From Acidobacteriota bacterium (GTDB lineage: Bacteria > Acidobacteriota > Terriglobia > Terriglobales > Acidobacteriaceae): DNA of 35,204 nucleotides. Position numbers and translations under genes: made by a program. Where the stretch lies: NCBI GenBank assembly GCA_021827845.1, contig JAKAUB010000125.1, positions 1-35,204 on the forward strand, read 5' to 3'. Under the pieces are notes generated by a model that saw only the letters and a list, made by a program, of their open reading frames with translations, searched no databases and was not told where the DNA came from. Below, in pieces: positions 9,377 to 19,080 of the stretch. Every line of letters begins with the position of its first letter. The stretch's first letter is position 1.

Positions 9377-11935
9377 CTACATCAGCTGAACCGGGTCCAT
9401 ATCCACGGTCACGTGACGGCGGGGAATGCCGGCGCTGTCTGCAAATTCAAGCATCGCCCGCACGGCGCTCGCAAGCTGCTGCCGGTTGGCTGACTTCAGC
9501 AGCAGGTGGTGCCGAAAGACGCGTTTGATGCGAGGCAACGGCGCCGGCGCGGGTCCCAGCACCCGCACCCCGGCAGGATGCGTTCGCGCGAACCACTCAC
9601 CCAGTTGGCTGGCCCACCCCGTAACGTCGGCTTCGCTAGTGTGCTCCAGCAACACGTTTACCAGCAGGGCAGCCGGCGGGTAATGCAGCAGGCGCCGGTA
9701 GCGCAGCTCGTCCTGCGCAAAGGCCAGATAGTCATGGGTTGCGGCGTGGCGCATTGCGTAGTGCTCCGGGTAGTGGGTCTGGACCAGCACGCGCCCCGGC
9801 AGCTCCCCACGGCCGGCGCGGCCCGCAGCCTGCGTCAATAATTGAAACGCGCGCTCGGCAGAGCGGAAGTCGGGAAGGCCCAACGTATGGTCCACGCCGA
9901 TCACGCCGACCAGGGTCACGCCGTGAATGTCATGGCCCTTGGCGATCATCTGCGTGCCGACCAGCAGGTTGACATCCCCGGAGTGCAGCCGCTGCAGCAT
10001 CCGTTCAAAGTCGCGGTGACTGCGCATGGTGTCGCGGTCCATGCGGCCGATGCGCGCCTCCGGAAACATCTGCTGCAGGCGCTCTTCGCCCTGCTGTGAG
10101 CCGACACCGAAAAAGTACATATGCTCGCTGTCGCATTGCGGGCAGCGCCGCGGCACGGAGCGGCGAAAGCCGCAGTAGTGGCATTGCAGCAGACTGCCGG
10201 TAGCCTCGCCCGTGCCTGTCGCTTCGGAGGTTTTATGGTGCGTCAACGCAATGGCGCAGTTTTCGCATTGCAGCTTTTCTCCGCATGCCCGGCACATGGC
10301 GACAAAAGAATAGCCGCGGCGGTTGAGGAGCAGCATGGCCTGCTCGCCCCGGTCGAGCGTCGCCTGGATCTCCGCCGCAAGCTGCCGCGAGATGAGCGAG
10401 TCCGCGCCGGTCTCAAGAAACTCATGCCGCATGTCGATCAGCGAAACCTCCGGCAACGGACGCCGCGCCACGCGATCCATCATGCTGAGCAGCGTGTATT
10501 TGCCGCGTTGAGCGTTGGCCCAGGACTCCAGCGAGGGCGTTGCCGAACCGAGTACAACAGTAGCCTGCGCATCGCTGGCGCGCTTCACTGCGATGTCGCG
10601 CGCGTGATAGCGCGGCATCTCTGCCTGCTTGTAGGAGGAATCATGCTCCTCATCGACCAGCACCAGCGCCAGGTCGGGGATGGGTGCGAAGATCGCGGAG
10701 CGGGTGCCGATGACAACGCGCGCCTCACCCTCGCGAATGCGCCGCCACTGCGCGGACCGCTCGCCCGGGCTTAACGAGGAGTGCAGCACCGCAACGGTGT
10801 CGCCGAAGGCGGCCGCGAGCTGGCCGATCATCGCCGGCGTCAGTCCGATCTCTGGAACCAACAGAAGGCTCGACCGCCCCGCCCGCAGGACGCGGCGCAT
10901 GACCGCAATGTAGACCGCTGTTTTGCCGGAGCCGGTGACGCCGTGCAGCAGAAAGGCCTGAAATTTTCGAGCCTCCACACTGGCGGCGATCTGCAGCAGC
11001 GCGTCGAATTGCGTCGGATTCAGCCGCTCCTCGTCGACCGCTGTGCCGTGGCTCACGGCGGAGGCATCCGGCGCAACAAGGCTTGCGGGCTGCTCTTCAA
11101 TCCGCACCAGATTGCGCCGGACAAGGGTCGCCAGCGTACCGGCGGGTACAGGCAGTGCGCGCAGGTCGCGCACCTCAACGCGGCCCCGGCTCGCAAGCTC
11201 CGCCAGCAATCGCTGCTGGTTGGCATTCAGCCGCGGCAGCCGCGCGTCCGGCACCAGCGTTGCAAACCGCAGCATGGGACGCGCGTCGCGAACGGAGGAT
11301 TCTTCTTCGCGCTCCAGCGTGCCCTGCCGGGTCATGCGCTGCAGCTCCGAAGCGCCCAGAGAAAATCGGCTGCGCAGGGAAGTGGCAGGCACGGCTCCGT
11401 TCCCGGCCAGAAATTCCAGAATCTCCCGGCGTTTGCCCACCTCCTCCGGCTCCAGTTCGCGCAGCGCGGCGCTCATCTGCTGCAGCTCCGCGTGGCCTTT
11501 TGCGGATAGGCGATAAACGGTTTTGCGGCGGATCTCCGCGCCGAGCGGCAACATGGTGCGCAGCACTTCACCCAAGGGCGCGACGTAGTAGTTTGCGATC
11601 CACTCGCCAAGACGCAGCAGCTCCGCGGACAGGGCCGGCTCGCGATCAAGGGTCTGCAGGATCGGGCGCACGGCCGTTTCCGGCGGCGTATCGTGCAGCG
11701 CGACTACCACTCCCTGCATGCGCTCCTGCCGGAACGGCACCAGCACGCGGCTGCCGGTGACCGGTTGCTGCGTGCCAGCTGCGTACGTAAAGGTGCGGTC
11801 GATGGGAACGGGAAGCGCGACTTCGCAGTAGAGCGGCGCTGCAGTACGGCCGGGGTCCTCGGAGGCGGCCGGCTGCGACGCGCCGATGTCGCGCGGCGCT
11901 ACCGCGCCGCCCGGGTCTTCTGTCGAGTGCTGCAT
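9377..11935 (-). CDS. priA: Primosomal protein N' (replication restart helicase)
   Basis: HGVTGSGKTAVYI Walker A, LVDEEHDSSYKQ, VVLGSATPSLES, zinc cysteines CRACGEKLQCENC...CHYCGFRRSVPRRCPQC, VGTQMIAKGHD. Confidence 0.97.
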   Translation of the reverse strand: MQHSTEDPGGAVAPRDIGASQPAASEDPGRTAAPLYCEVALPVPIDRTFTYAAGTQQPVTGSRVLVPFRQERMQGVVVALHDTPPETAVRPILQTLDREPALSAELLRLGEWIANYYVAPLGEVLRTMLPLGAEIRRKTVYRLSAKGHAELQQMSAALRELEPEEVGKRREILEFLAGNGAVPATSLRSRFSLGASELQRMTRQGTLEREEESSVRDARPMLRFATLVPDARLPRLNANQQRLLAELASRGRVEVRDLRALPVPAGTLATLVRRNLVRIEEQPASLVAPDASAVSHGTAVDEERLNPTQFDALLQIAASVEARKFQAFLLHGVTGSGKTAVYIAVMRRVLRAGRSSLLLVPEIGLTPAMIGQLAAAFGDTVAVLHSSLSPGERSAQWRRIREGEARVVIGTRSAIFAPIPDLALVLVDEEHDSSYKQAEMPRYHARDIAVKRASDAQATVVLGSATPSLESWANAQRGKYTLLSMMDRVARRPLPEVSLIDMRHEFLETGADSLISRQLAAEIQATLDRGEQAMLLLNRRGYSFVAMCRACGEKLQCENCAIALTHHKTSEATGTGEATGSLLQCHYCGFRRSVPRRCPQCDSEHMYFFGVGSQQGEERLQQMFPEARIGRMDRDTMRSHRDFERMLQRLHSGDVNLLVGTQMIAKGHDIHGVTLVGVIGVDHTLGLPDFRSAERAFQLLTQAAGRAGRGELPGRVLVQTHYPEHYAMRHAATHDYLAFAQDELRYRRLLHYPPAALLVNVLLEHTSEADVTGWASQLGEWFARTHPAGVRVLGPAPAPLPRIKRVFRHHLLLKSANRQQLASAVRAMLEFADSAGIPRRHVTVDMDPVQLM

Positions 11936-11940
11936 GGCCG

Positions 11941-12792
11941 TTACGCGCCGGGCCGTTTCGGCGGCGTCAAGTTCAGATACCGCATAGCAAGCTGAAGATC
12001 TTTCCAGGTCTCAGCTTTTTGGCGCGGGTCCCGCAGCAGGTACGCGGGGTGATATGTGACGATTAGCTGCGCGCCCAGACACTCATGCATCTTTCCGCGC
12101 AGCAGCGACAGCGCGGAGCGCGTGCCCAGCATGTACGTGGCGGCCGTCGCCCCCAATGCCACGATCAATTTTGGACGCACGACACCGATCTGCCGGAAGA
12201 GAAATGGAGAACACGTCAGCGCTTCCACGGGCTCGGGCACGCGGTTTTTCGGGGGGCGGCACTTCACAATGTTGGCGACGTATACCTGCTCGCGCGCCAG
12301 TCCCATGGCTGCGATCATGTTGTTAAGTAGTTGTCCGGCGCGGCCGACGAACGGTTCGCCCTGCTGATCTTCATCGGCGCCCGGCCCTTCACCGACGAAG
12401 AGCAGCTCGGCATTCGGATCTCCGTTGCCGAAGACGATGTGGTTGCGGCCTTCAAAGGCGAGCGGACAGCGGGTACAGTCGCCGATCTCCTGGCGAATGG
12501 CTTCGAGCGCGGCGGCGCGCTCCGCAGGTGGCAGCGGCGGATCGGTAGGCGCTGCGCGATTCAGGCTGGCAAGGTGATCGGCATTGGGTGGCATGGATAT
12601 TTGGGGTGCGGCCAGGGGTGTTGCGGCAGCCATCGGGCGCTCGGTGTGCGCCGCGGATGCATGAGCGGCAGTCTCTGCTTCGACTGGCTGCAGCGGCACG
12701 TCGTCGCTGCGGAAAAATTCCGTTAGATTCATCTCGCGGCAGTATGCGAGCAGCGCCGCCAGTTGTTCATTTGTTGGTGAGGCGTCGGTCAT
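11941..12792 (-). CDS. Family 4 uracil-DNA glycosylase (Fe-S)
   Basis: CTRCPLAFEGRNHIVFGNGDPNAELLFVGEGPGADEDQQGEPFVGRAGQLLNNMI and NIVKCRPPKNRVPEP...C, including the cysteines expected for a 4Fe-4S cluster. Confidence 0.94.
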   Translation of the reverse strand: MTDASPTNEQLAALLAYCREMNLTEFFRSDDVPLQPVEAETAAHASAAHTERPMAAATPLAAPQISMPPNADHLASLNRAAPTDPPLPPAERAAALEAIRQEIGDCTRCPLAFEGRNHIVFGNGDPNAELLFVGEGPGADEDQQGEPFVGRAGQLLNNMIAAMGLAREQVYVANIVKCRPPKNRVPEPVEALTCSPFLFRQIGVVRPKLIVALGATAATYMLGTRSALSLLRGKMHECLGAQLIVTYHPAYLLRDPRQKAETWKDLQLAMRYLNLTPPKRPGA

Positions 12793-12795
12793 GGC

Positions 12796-14037
12796 TTAGC
12801 GGCTGGGCATTGCGGGCGCCGCAATCTCTGCCATCACGCGCGCGGGCTTGCGCAGCGAGAGCGTCTCATCCAGCAGAAGGTCCGCCAGCGCGCGCTTGCT
12901 CATCTCCGGGTACTCCCGTGCGGATGTCGCCGTGATGAACGTGACCGCATTGCTGTCGGCGTCGAATCCGCTTCCTGGGCGCAGCACATTATTCAGAACG
13001 ATGGCATCGACATTCTTCCGCTGCAGCTTGGCGCGCGCATGTTCCAGACCGCGCTCCGTTTCGGCGGCGAAGCCGACGACCAATGTCCCCGGGCGGCGCA
13101 GGCGGGAGGCTTCTGCCAGAATGTCGCCGGTGGGTTCCAATTCCAGTGTGAGCGCGCCGTCGCGTTTGATCTTCTGCTCCGCCTGATGACGCGGCCGGAA
13201 GTCGGACACAGCCGCTGCTTTGATGACGATCGTCGCCTCGTGCAGGCGATCGAGAACGGCGCGGCGCATCTCCTCCGCCGTTGTCACCGGAACCATTTCG
13301 CACTTTTGAGGTGGCGCAAGCTTTGTCGGTGCGCTGACCAAAATGACCGTCGCGCCGCGCGCCGCTGCGGCTTCCGCCAGGGCGTAGCCCATTTTTCCGC
13401 TGGAGCGATTGCCGATGTAGCGCACCGGATCGAGCGCCTCACGCGTCCCACCGGCGGTGACCAGCACCGTCTCCCCGGTCAGGTCATTGCGGCGCTCCAG
13501 CGCACGCAGCACCGCGGCGGCGATAGTTTCAGGATCGGCCAGGCGTCCATCGCCCACCATGCCGCATGCCAGATATCCGCTCTCCGGCGCCACAATGCGC
13601 ACGCCGCGCGCCGCCAGTGTCTCCAGGTTGGCCTGGGTCGCCGCATGCTGGTACATCTGCACGTTCATGGCCGGCGCAACAAGAACGGGCGCGGGCGTTG
13701 CTAGGGCGAGCGTCGTCAGAAAATCATCGGCCAGGCCGTGCGCCAGTTTGGCCAGAATGTCGGCAGTGGCGGGCGCGATAACCAGCGCCTCAATGGACTG
13801 CGCCTCCGCGATGTGTTCGATCGCCGAAGAAGCGTTGGGAATTTCGCCGTCGCTGTCCCACAGGCCGGTGATGACGCGATGCCCGGTCAGCGCGGCAAAC
13901 GTGAGAGGGGTAATAAAATGACGCGCCGAGGCGGTCATCGACACGTGAACATCCACCGCGTGGCGTTGCAGCGCGCGAACCAGTTCCGCGGCCTTGTAGG
14001 CTGCGATGCCTCCGCTGACCCCAACCATGACCTTCAT
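12796..14037 (-). CDS. coaBC: Bifunctional phosphopantothenoylcysteine decarboxylase/phosphopantothenate-cysteine ligase
   Basis: MKVMVGVSGGIAAYKAAELVRAL, APAMNVQMY, GYLACGMVGDGRLADPE, VTAGGTREALDPVRYIGNRSSGKMGYALAEAA. ATG 14037 is preferred over the ORF start at 14070. Confidence 0.96.
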   Translation of the reverse strand: MKVMVGVSGGIAAYKAAELVRALQRHAVDVHVSMTASARHFITPLTFAALTGHRVITGLWDSDGEIPNASSAIEHIAEAQSIEALVIAPATADILAKLAHGLADDFLTTLALATPAPVLVAPAMNVQMYQHAATQANLETLAARGVRIVAPESGYLACGMVGDGRLADPETIAAAVLRALERRNDLTGETVLVTAGGTREALDPVRYIGNRSSGKMGYALAEAAAARGATVILVSAPTKLAPPQKCEMVPVTTAEEMRRAVLDRLHEATIVIKAAAVSDFRPRHQAEQKIKRDGALTLELEPTGDILAEASRLRRPGTLVVGFAAETERGLEHARAKLQRKNVDAIVLNNVLRPGSGFDADSNAVTFITATSAREYPEMSKRALADLLLDETLSLRKPARVMAEIAAPAMPSR

Positions 14038-14081
14038 GGGTCTGATTGTACGCTGGCGGATTTCAGCCAAGGCGACCTTCG

Positions 14082-14315
14082 CTAGGTGTGCAGAATCGGG
14101 GTATAACCGAGCGGCAGTTGCTCGTCGGCAGACGACGGCTTTTCTGGAACGATGTAGTCGATCAGGCCGGCCTTCAGCTCGTCCTGCGCGATGCGAACCG
14201 CCTTGGTCGCGCGGGTGGGCACGGCGGGGCTGGAGCCGGACTGCAACTGCCGGGCGCGGCGCGCGGCAACATGTACGGCGCGATATTTGCTTTCAGTAAC
14301 GGCGCGGTCTTCCAT
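14082..14315 (-). CDS. rpoZ: DNA-directed RNA polymerase omega subunit
   Basis: Small protein ESKYRAVHVAARRARQLQSG...TRATKAVRIAQDELKAGLIDY located between gmk and coaBC, the conserved position of rpoZ. Confidence 0.88.
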   Translation of the reverse strand: MEDRAVTESKYRAVHVAARRARQLQSGSSPAVPTRATKAVRIAQDELKAGLIDYIVPEKPSSADEQLPLGYTPILHT

Positions 14316-14371
14316 GGTCTTTCTCCCTGGGACTGGCGATCCAAAACATCTGTGGTGAAGTGCTCCTAAGC

Positions 14372-15073
14372 TTACAACGGTACAGCGAAGGACGCCAGTA
14401 CTGTTTCCAGCCGCGCTTGGGAGTTTTCAATACGGCAGGCTTTGGCCATGGCCTGATATCGGGCCAGCGCCTCCGGCGTCAATTGCTGCGGTGCGTCGCC
14501 ATGGGCCGCGCGCTCGGCATACACAATCGCCGTCAGCTCCTCCACCGCCTGATCCAGATCCGCGTTCACCAGCACGTACTGATACTCCCGGCAGACGGCG
14601 ATCTCGTGCCGGGCCGTATCCAGACGCTTGCGCACGACGGCATCGGGCACGCCGCCTTCCGCCATGCTGCGGTTGCGCAGCCGCCGCTCCAGCGTCTCCG
14701 GATCGGGCGGCAGGATGAAGATGCTGATGGCGTCCGGCACCTTGCGCCGCACCTGCGCCGCACCCTGAACATCGATGTCCAGCAGCAGATCGCGCCCATG
14801 CTGCGCGGCATCGGTCAGACTGCGCCGGCCGGTGCCGTAGTGGTTGCCAAAGACGTCGGCGTGCTCCAGAAACTCGTCGTTGGCGATCATCTGCTCGAAG
14901 ACTTCACGCGACGTAAAGTGGTACTCCCGGCCGTCCTGCTCGGAGCCGCGCAGCGGCCGCGTCGTCCAAGAGACGGAGAACTCCAGCCCGCTCACCAGGG
15001 AGCGAAGCCGGCTCACCAGTGTCGATTTTCCGGATCCAGACGGCGCCGAAAGGATGAATAAAAGTCCTGCCAC
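14372..15073 (-). CDS. gmk: Guanylate kinase
   Basis: LFILSAPSGSGKSTLVSRL P-loop, FSVSWTTRPLRGSEQDGREYHFTSREVFEQMI, GRDLLLDIDVQGAAQVR, SIFILPP. Confidence 0.97.
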   Translation of the reverse strand: MAGLLFILSAPSGSGKSTLVSRLRSLVSGLEFSVSWTTRPLRGSEQDGREYHFTSREVFEQMIANDEFLEHADVFGNHYGTGRRSLTDAAQHGRDLLLDIDVQGAAQVRRKVPDAISIFILPPDPETLERRLRNRSMAEGGVPDAVVRKRLDTARHEIAVCREYQYVLVNADLDQAVEELTAIVYAERAAHGDAPQQLTPEALARYQAMAKACRIENSQARLETVLASFAVPL

Positions 15074-15118
15074 GTGCAGGAAGTCTCCTGAAAAGAGGAA
15101 AAGATTCTTGCAACCAGC

Positions 15119-16051
15119 TTACTCGAGGTTCTGGACCTGCTCCCGCGCTTTTTCAATCTCGGACTTCATGGCCAGACCCAGCTCCGTCATCTGCAGGCTG
15201 CGGCCAGCCACGCCGCCGGTCTTCGAGAGGGAAGTGTTGGCCTCGCGGGTCATCTCCTGCAGCAGAAAATCCAGCCGCTTTCCGCAGTCGCCGCCAGCGT
15301 CCAGCATGCTGCGAAAGTGCTCAATGTGGCCGCGCATGCGCGCCAGCTCCTCTTCAATGTCGCTGCGGTCGGCCATCAGCGCCGCCTCCTGCAGCAGCCG
15401 CTGCGGATCCGCAGGCGCGGCCGCGAGCAGTTCGCGCATCGTGGCCTGCAGCCGCGCCAGTTGCGCCTGTTGCACGCCGGCGCGCAGCGCGCTCAGAGCG
15501 TCGACGTGGGCGCTCATGCGCACCAATGTCTGGCGCAGCTCCTGCGCCAGAGCTGCACCCTCCTGCTCCCGCATGGCATTCAGCGCAAGGATCGCCTCCG
15601 GCAGCGCCTGCATCAGCGCGGCGGACAGCGTCTCGCTCTCATCCGGAGCTTCTGCCGCGCCGGACGCCCAGACGCCGGGCAGCCGCAACGCCGCATTCAG
15701 GTCCGGCTCTCCGGGCAGATGATGTTCCGCAGCCAGCGCACGAAACGCGTCGATGTACCGGGCGACCATCATGCGATCGACACCCGCTGCAGCCGCCTCC
15801 TGGCGGCGAACCGTAACGCGCACCTCGACGTGCCCGCGGGCGAACCGCTCCTTCATCATGCGCCGCGTCTGCATCTCAAACGCTTCCATTCCGTTCGGCA
15901 GATGGAACTGCAGATCCAGGAACCGATGGTTGACGCTCTTCAGCGTCAGGATGAAAGCATCGCCATTGGCCAGCGTTCCGGCAGTTCGGGCAAAGCCGGT
16001 CATGGAGCGGATTGGCAGAGGGTTCGGCCGCGTTGGTGAGGATTGCGTCAT
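15119..16051 (-). CDS. YicC-family endoribonuclease/stress-induced protein
   Basis: IRSMTGFARTAG N-terminus, LKSVNHRFLDLQFHLP, and C-terminal LDFLLQEMTREANTSLSK...MKSEIEKAREQVQNLE. Confidence 0.95.
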   Translation of the reverse strand: MTQSSPTRPNPLPIRSMTGFARTAGTLANGDAFILTLKSVNHRFLDLQFHLPNGMEAFEMQTRRMMKERFARGHVEVRVTVRRQEAAAAGVDRMMVARYIDAFRALAAEHHLPGEPDLNAALRLPGVWASGAAEAPDESETLSAALMQALPEAILALNAMREQEGAALAQELRQTLVRMSAHVDALSALRAGVQQAQLARLQATMRELLAAAPADPQRLLQEAALMADRSDIEEELARMRGHIEHFRSMLDAGGDCGKRLDFLLQEMTREANTSLSKTGGVAGRSLQMTELGLAMKSEIEKAREQVQNLE

Positions 16052-16060
16052 AAGGAGCGC

Positions 16061-17941
16061 TCAGACCGCCGGAGCCGCAGCGGAGATCTTTCCGGGGTCG
16101 ACCAGCTGGAGCTTGTGCAGCCGCTGAAATGTCGGGGAGTCGCGCAGCAGCTCTTCATAGGTGCCGATGGCGGTGATGCGGCCCTCTTCGACCACCGCGA
16201 TGCGGTCCGCGCGCCGCACCGTTGACAGACGATGCGCAATGACAAATACCGTGCGCCGATGCATCAGGTTGGCGAGTGCCGCCTGCACCAATGCCTCGCT
16301 CTCGGCATCCAGGGCGGAGGTCGCCTCATCGAGAATCAGGATCGGAGCGTCTTTGAGCAAAGCGCGGGCGATGGCCAGGCGCTGCCGCTCCCCACCCGAA
16401 AGGCGAAAGCCTTTTTCTCCAATGATGGTGTTGTAGCCATCCGGCATCTGCTCAATAAAATCGTGCGCCAGCGCCGCCCTGGCCGCATCGATGATCCGCT
16501 GCTTGGGCACGTCGGGCAGCCCGTAGGCGATGTTATTGCGCACCGTGTCGTTGAACAAAATCGTCTCCTGCGTCACCTTCGCAATCAGCGCGCGCAGGGA
16601 GTGCAGGCTGACGTCGCGGATGTCGACGCCATCAACCGTGATGCGGCCGCCCGTTACGTCAAAGAATCGCGGAATCAGGTTCGCCAATGTCGTTTTGCCG
16701 GCGCCGCTGGGGCCTACCAGTGCCACCACTTCACCGCGGCGAACGGTCAGGTTCACGTCACGCAGGGCGTGTTTCTCACCCTCTTCATCGGCGTAGCAGA
16801 AGCTGACATTTTCAAATCGGAAGGCCTCTTTGAAGCTCTTCAGCTGGATCGGATGGGCTTTTTCGCGGACGTCATCCACCGCGTCAATAAAGCTGAAGAT
16901 GGAGGATGAGGCGCCAAAGGCCTGCTGAAAATTGTTGTAGAAGAGCGCAAACTTCCGCACGGGATCGTAGAGCTTGAAGACCGCGATGATGAAGGCGATA
17001 AAGGCGCCTTCCGTCATGGCGTGCTGCTGAATGCGAATGCGGCCCAGCAATAGCAGCAGCGCAATGGCGATGGCGCCGATGGAGTCCATCAGCGGGGAAC
17101 TGATGGCCTGCGCGCTGACTGACCGGAGATTGGCGCGGAACAGCCGGCGCGCCGCATCCCGAAAGCGCATCATCTCCCAGCGCTCCATATTGAACGCCTT
17201 GACGATCCGGTTGCCCGTCACAGTCTCGTGCAGGATGTTCTGAATCTCTGCCAGTTGGTCCTGTCCGGTGCGGGTGCGGGTGCGCACGCGGCGGCCAATG
17301 CGCCGAGCAGAGGAGATAACCAGCGGGACAAACAGCAGCAGCACCCAGGCCAGATGACCGCCGTACAAAATCACCACGGCGATGAGGAACAAGAAGGTGA
17401 AGAACTGCTGCAGAAAGTCCGACATGACGGTGGACATGGCAAACTGCACCCGCTCCACGTCATTGATCAGCGTTGAAAGAATCGTGCCGGTCGAATGCTT
17501 TTGAAAGAACGACACCGACCGCCGCAGAATGCTTTCATACAGATCATTCCGCAGGTCGGTGATCATGCCGTAGCCAGCGTAGTTCGACAGATAGGTGCCA
17601 AGATAATCGCACAGGCTCTTCATCAGCGTGGCGACCACCAGAGCGAAGGCGACCATTGTCCAGGCGTTATGAAAGTGGCGCGGCACCACCTGCGAAAGCG
17701 TCAATACAATGTGGCGGCTGCCCAGATGAAAGTTGATGAGTTGCAGCTGGCGGGCCGTGTCTTCCGGCTTCAGAACCTGGTCGAAGATGGGCTTAATCAG
17801 CAGGACGCGGAACGCATCCAGAAGCCCTACGGCAGCCATCAACACCACGGATAGCAGCGCCTGCAGCGTGAACGGGCGGACATAGGAGAGCAGCCGCAGT
17901 GCGACGCGCAGACCACCCTGCTGGGCTGGGATCTCCGTCAT
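16061..17941 (-). CDS. ABC transporter, fused permease/ATPase (MsbA-like lipid exporter)
   Basis: Six-TM exporter domain, Walker A VGPSGAGKTTLANLIPRF, LSGGERQRLAIARALLKDAPILILDEATSALD. ATG 17941 (MTEIPAQQ) has an AGGAG-like RBS; the ORF opens at GTG 18004. Confidence 0.92.
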   Translation of the reverse strand: MTEIPAQQGGLRVALRLLSYVRPFTLQALLSVVLMAAVGLLDAFRVLLIKPIFDQVLKPEDTARQLQLINFHLGSRHIVLTLSQVVPRHFHNAWTMVAFALVVATLMKSLCDYLGTYLSNYAGYGMITDLRNDLYESILRRSVSFFQKHSTGTILSTLINDVERVQFAMSTVMSDFLQQFFTFLFLIAVVILYGGHLAWVLLLFVPLVISSARRIGRRVRTRTRTGQDQLAEIQNILHETVTGNRIVKAFNMERWEMMRFRDAARRLFRANLRSVSAQAISSPLMDSIGAIAIALLLLLGRIRIQQHAMTEGAFIAFIIAVFKLYDPVRKFALFYNNFQQAFGASSSIFSFIDAVDDVREKAHPIQLKSFKEAFRFENVSFCYADEEGEKHALRDVNLTVRRGEVVALVGPSGAGKTTLANLIPRFFDVTGGRITVDGVDIRDVSLHSLRALIAKVTQETILFNDTVRNNIAYGLPDVPKQRIIDAARAALAHDFIEQMPDGYNTIIGEKGFRLSGGERQRLAIARALLKDAPILILDEATSALDAESEALVQAALANLMHRRTVFVIAHRLSTVRRADRIAVVEEGRITAIGTYEELLRDSPTFQRLHKLQLVDPGKISAAAPAV

Positions 17942-18019
17942 GGGGCGCACTCCTGCCGGCCCGGACCCATTCCCGTTGAGCGCACCGCCTGTGTTCGCAA
18001 CCACCAGCCAATTGTAGTG

Positions 18020-18066
18020 GGGAACGGGCTCCTATGCGGAACCGTCCATCGGGGAGCAGCGTTCCC
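18020..18066 (-). other. Imperfect inverted repeat/hairpin between the HU gene and the ABC exporter
   Basis: GGGAACG (18020-18026) pairs with CGTTCCC (18060-18066), and GCTCC (18028-18032) with GGAGC (18053-18057). No clear U-tract on the - strand, so a terminator role is uncertain. Confidence 0.4.
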
Positions 18067-18070
18067 GCGC

Positions 18071-18340
18071 CTACTCCATCAGATGGAGTTCCTTGCCAGG
18101 CTTGAAGCGCACCGCGCGCCCGGGCATGATGGGCACTTCCGCGCCGGTGCGGGGATTCCGGCCGATGCCGGTCTTGCGCGGCTTTACGCTGAAGACGCCA
18201 AAACCGCGAAGTTCAATGCGATCTCCGGCCGCCAGGGCGTTCTTCATACTCTCAAACACCGTATCGACGGCTGCTTCCGCCTTAACGCGCGGCAGACCCG
18301 TGCGATCGGCCACCTTGTGGACCACGTCCTGTTTGATCAC
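18071..18340 (-). CDS. HU/IHF-family nucleoid DNA-binding protein
   Basis: [73 protein letters not shown] start. Confidence 0.96.
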   Translation of the reverse strand: MIKQDVVHKVADRTGLPRVKAEAAVDTVFESMKNALAAGDRIELRGFGVFSVKPRKTGIGRNPRTGAEVPIMPGRAVRFKPGKELHLME

Positions 18341-18379
18341 GTTTCGTTCTCCTTTGCCGCCCGTTTCCGGTATGGCCCT

Positions 18380-18409
18380 ATGCTAGGGCTCCCTTTTCTG
18401 CGTTGTCAA
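18380..18409 (-). promoter_or_regulatory. Predicted sigma70-type promoter for the HU gene
   Basis: - strand TTGACA (18404-18409), 18-bp spacer, TAGCAT (18380-18385), about 40 bp upstream of the GTG start. Confidence 0.6.
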
Positions 18410-18431
18410 TGAATCGCGGCTCTCGTACACT
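18403..18431 (+). promoter_or_regulatory. Predicted sigma70-type promoter for dcd
   Basis: TTGTCA (18403-18408), 17-bp spacer, TACACT (18426-18431), about 77 bp upstream of the dcd ATG at 18508. Confidence 0.6.
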
Positions 18432-18507
18432 CGGCCTAAAGCAGGCAATTGAATGGTTTGGATGCGGCCGCCGGGAATGGGGCCGTGTCCGGATGATAGG
18501 AAGTGGA

Positions 18508-19062
18508 ATGTCGATCAAGAGCGATCGCTGGATTCGGGAAAAAGCGCTCCAGCACCAGATGATTCATCCCTTCAGCGAGAAGCAGGTCCGCGAAGGCGTG
18601 ATCTCCTACGGTTTGTCCTCCTACGGATACGACCTGCGGGTATCGGACGAATTCAAAATCTTCACCAACGTCAACACTACGGTCATCGACCCCAAACACT
18701 TTGACGAGCGTTCTTTCGTCACCACCGTGGCCAGCTCGGTCGTGATTCCGCCCAACTCCTTTGCGCTGGCGCGGTCGGTGGAGTACTTCAAGATTCCCCG
18801 CAACGTGCTGACCGTCTGCGTCGGCAAGTCCACCTACGCGCGCTGCGGCATCATCGTCAACGTGACGCCGTTTGAGCCGGAGTGGGAGGGATTTGTCACC
18901 CTCGAAATCTCCAATACCACCCCGTTGCCGGCCCGAATCTACGCGAATGAAGGTCTGTGTCAGATCCTGTTTTTTGAGTCGGACGAGCAGTGTGAAGTGA
19001 GCTATGCCGACCGCAAAGGCAAATACCAGAAGCAGCAGGGGATCGTGTTACCCAAGCTGTAG
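18508..19062 (+). CDS. dcd: dCTP deaminase
   Basis: [80 protein letters not shown] 18508 is preferred; the ORF extension to 18403 overlaps the predicted promoter. Confidence 0.96.
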   Translation: MSIKSDRWIREKALQHQMIHPFSEKQVREGVISYGLSSYGYDLRVSDEFKIFTNVNTTVIDPKHFDERSFVTTVASSVVIPPNSFALARSVEYFKIPRNVLTVCVGKSTYARCGIIVNVTPFEPEWEGFVTLEISNTTPLPARIYANEGLCQILFFESDEQCEVSYADRKGKYQKQQGIVLPKL

Positions 19063-19080
19063 GCCACACTGAGGAGCGCC

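Noticed and set aside
14360-15061. 233-aa + strand ORF antisense to gmk
   Set aside because: Almost exactly mirrors gmk and has no family signature.
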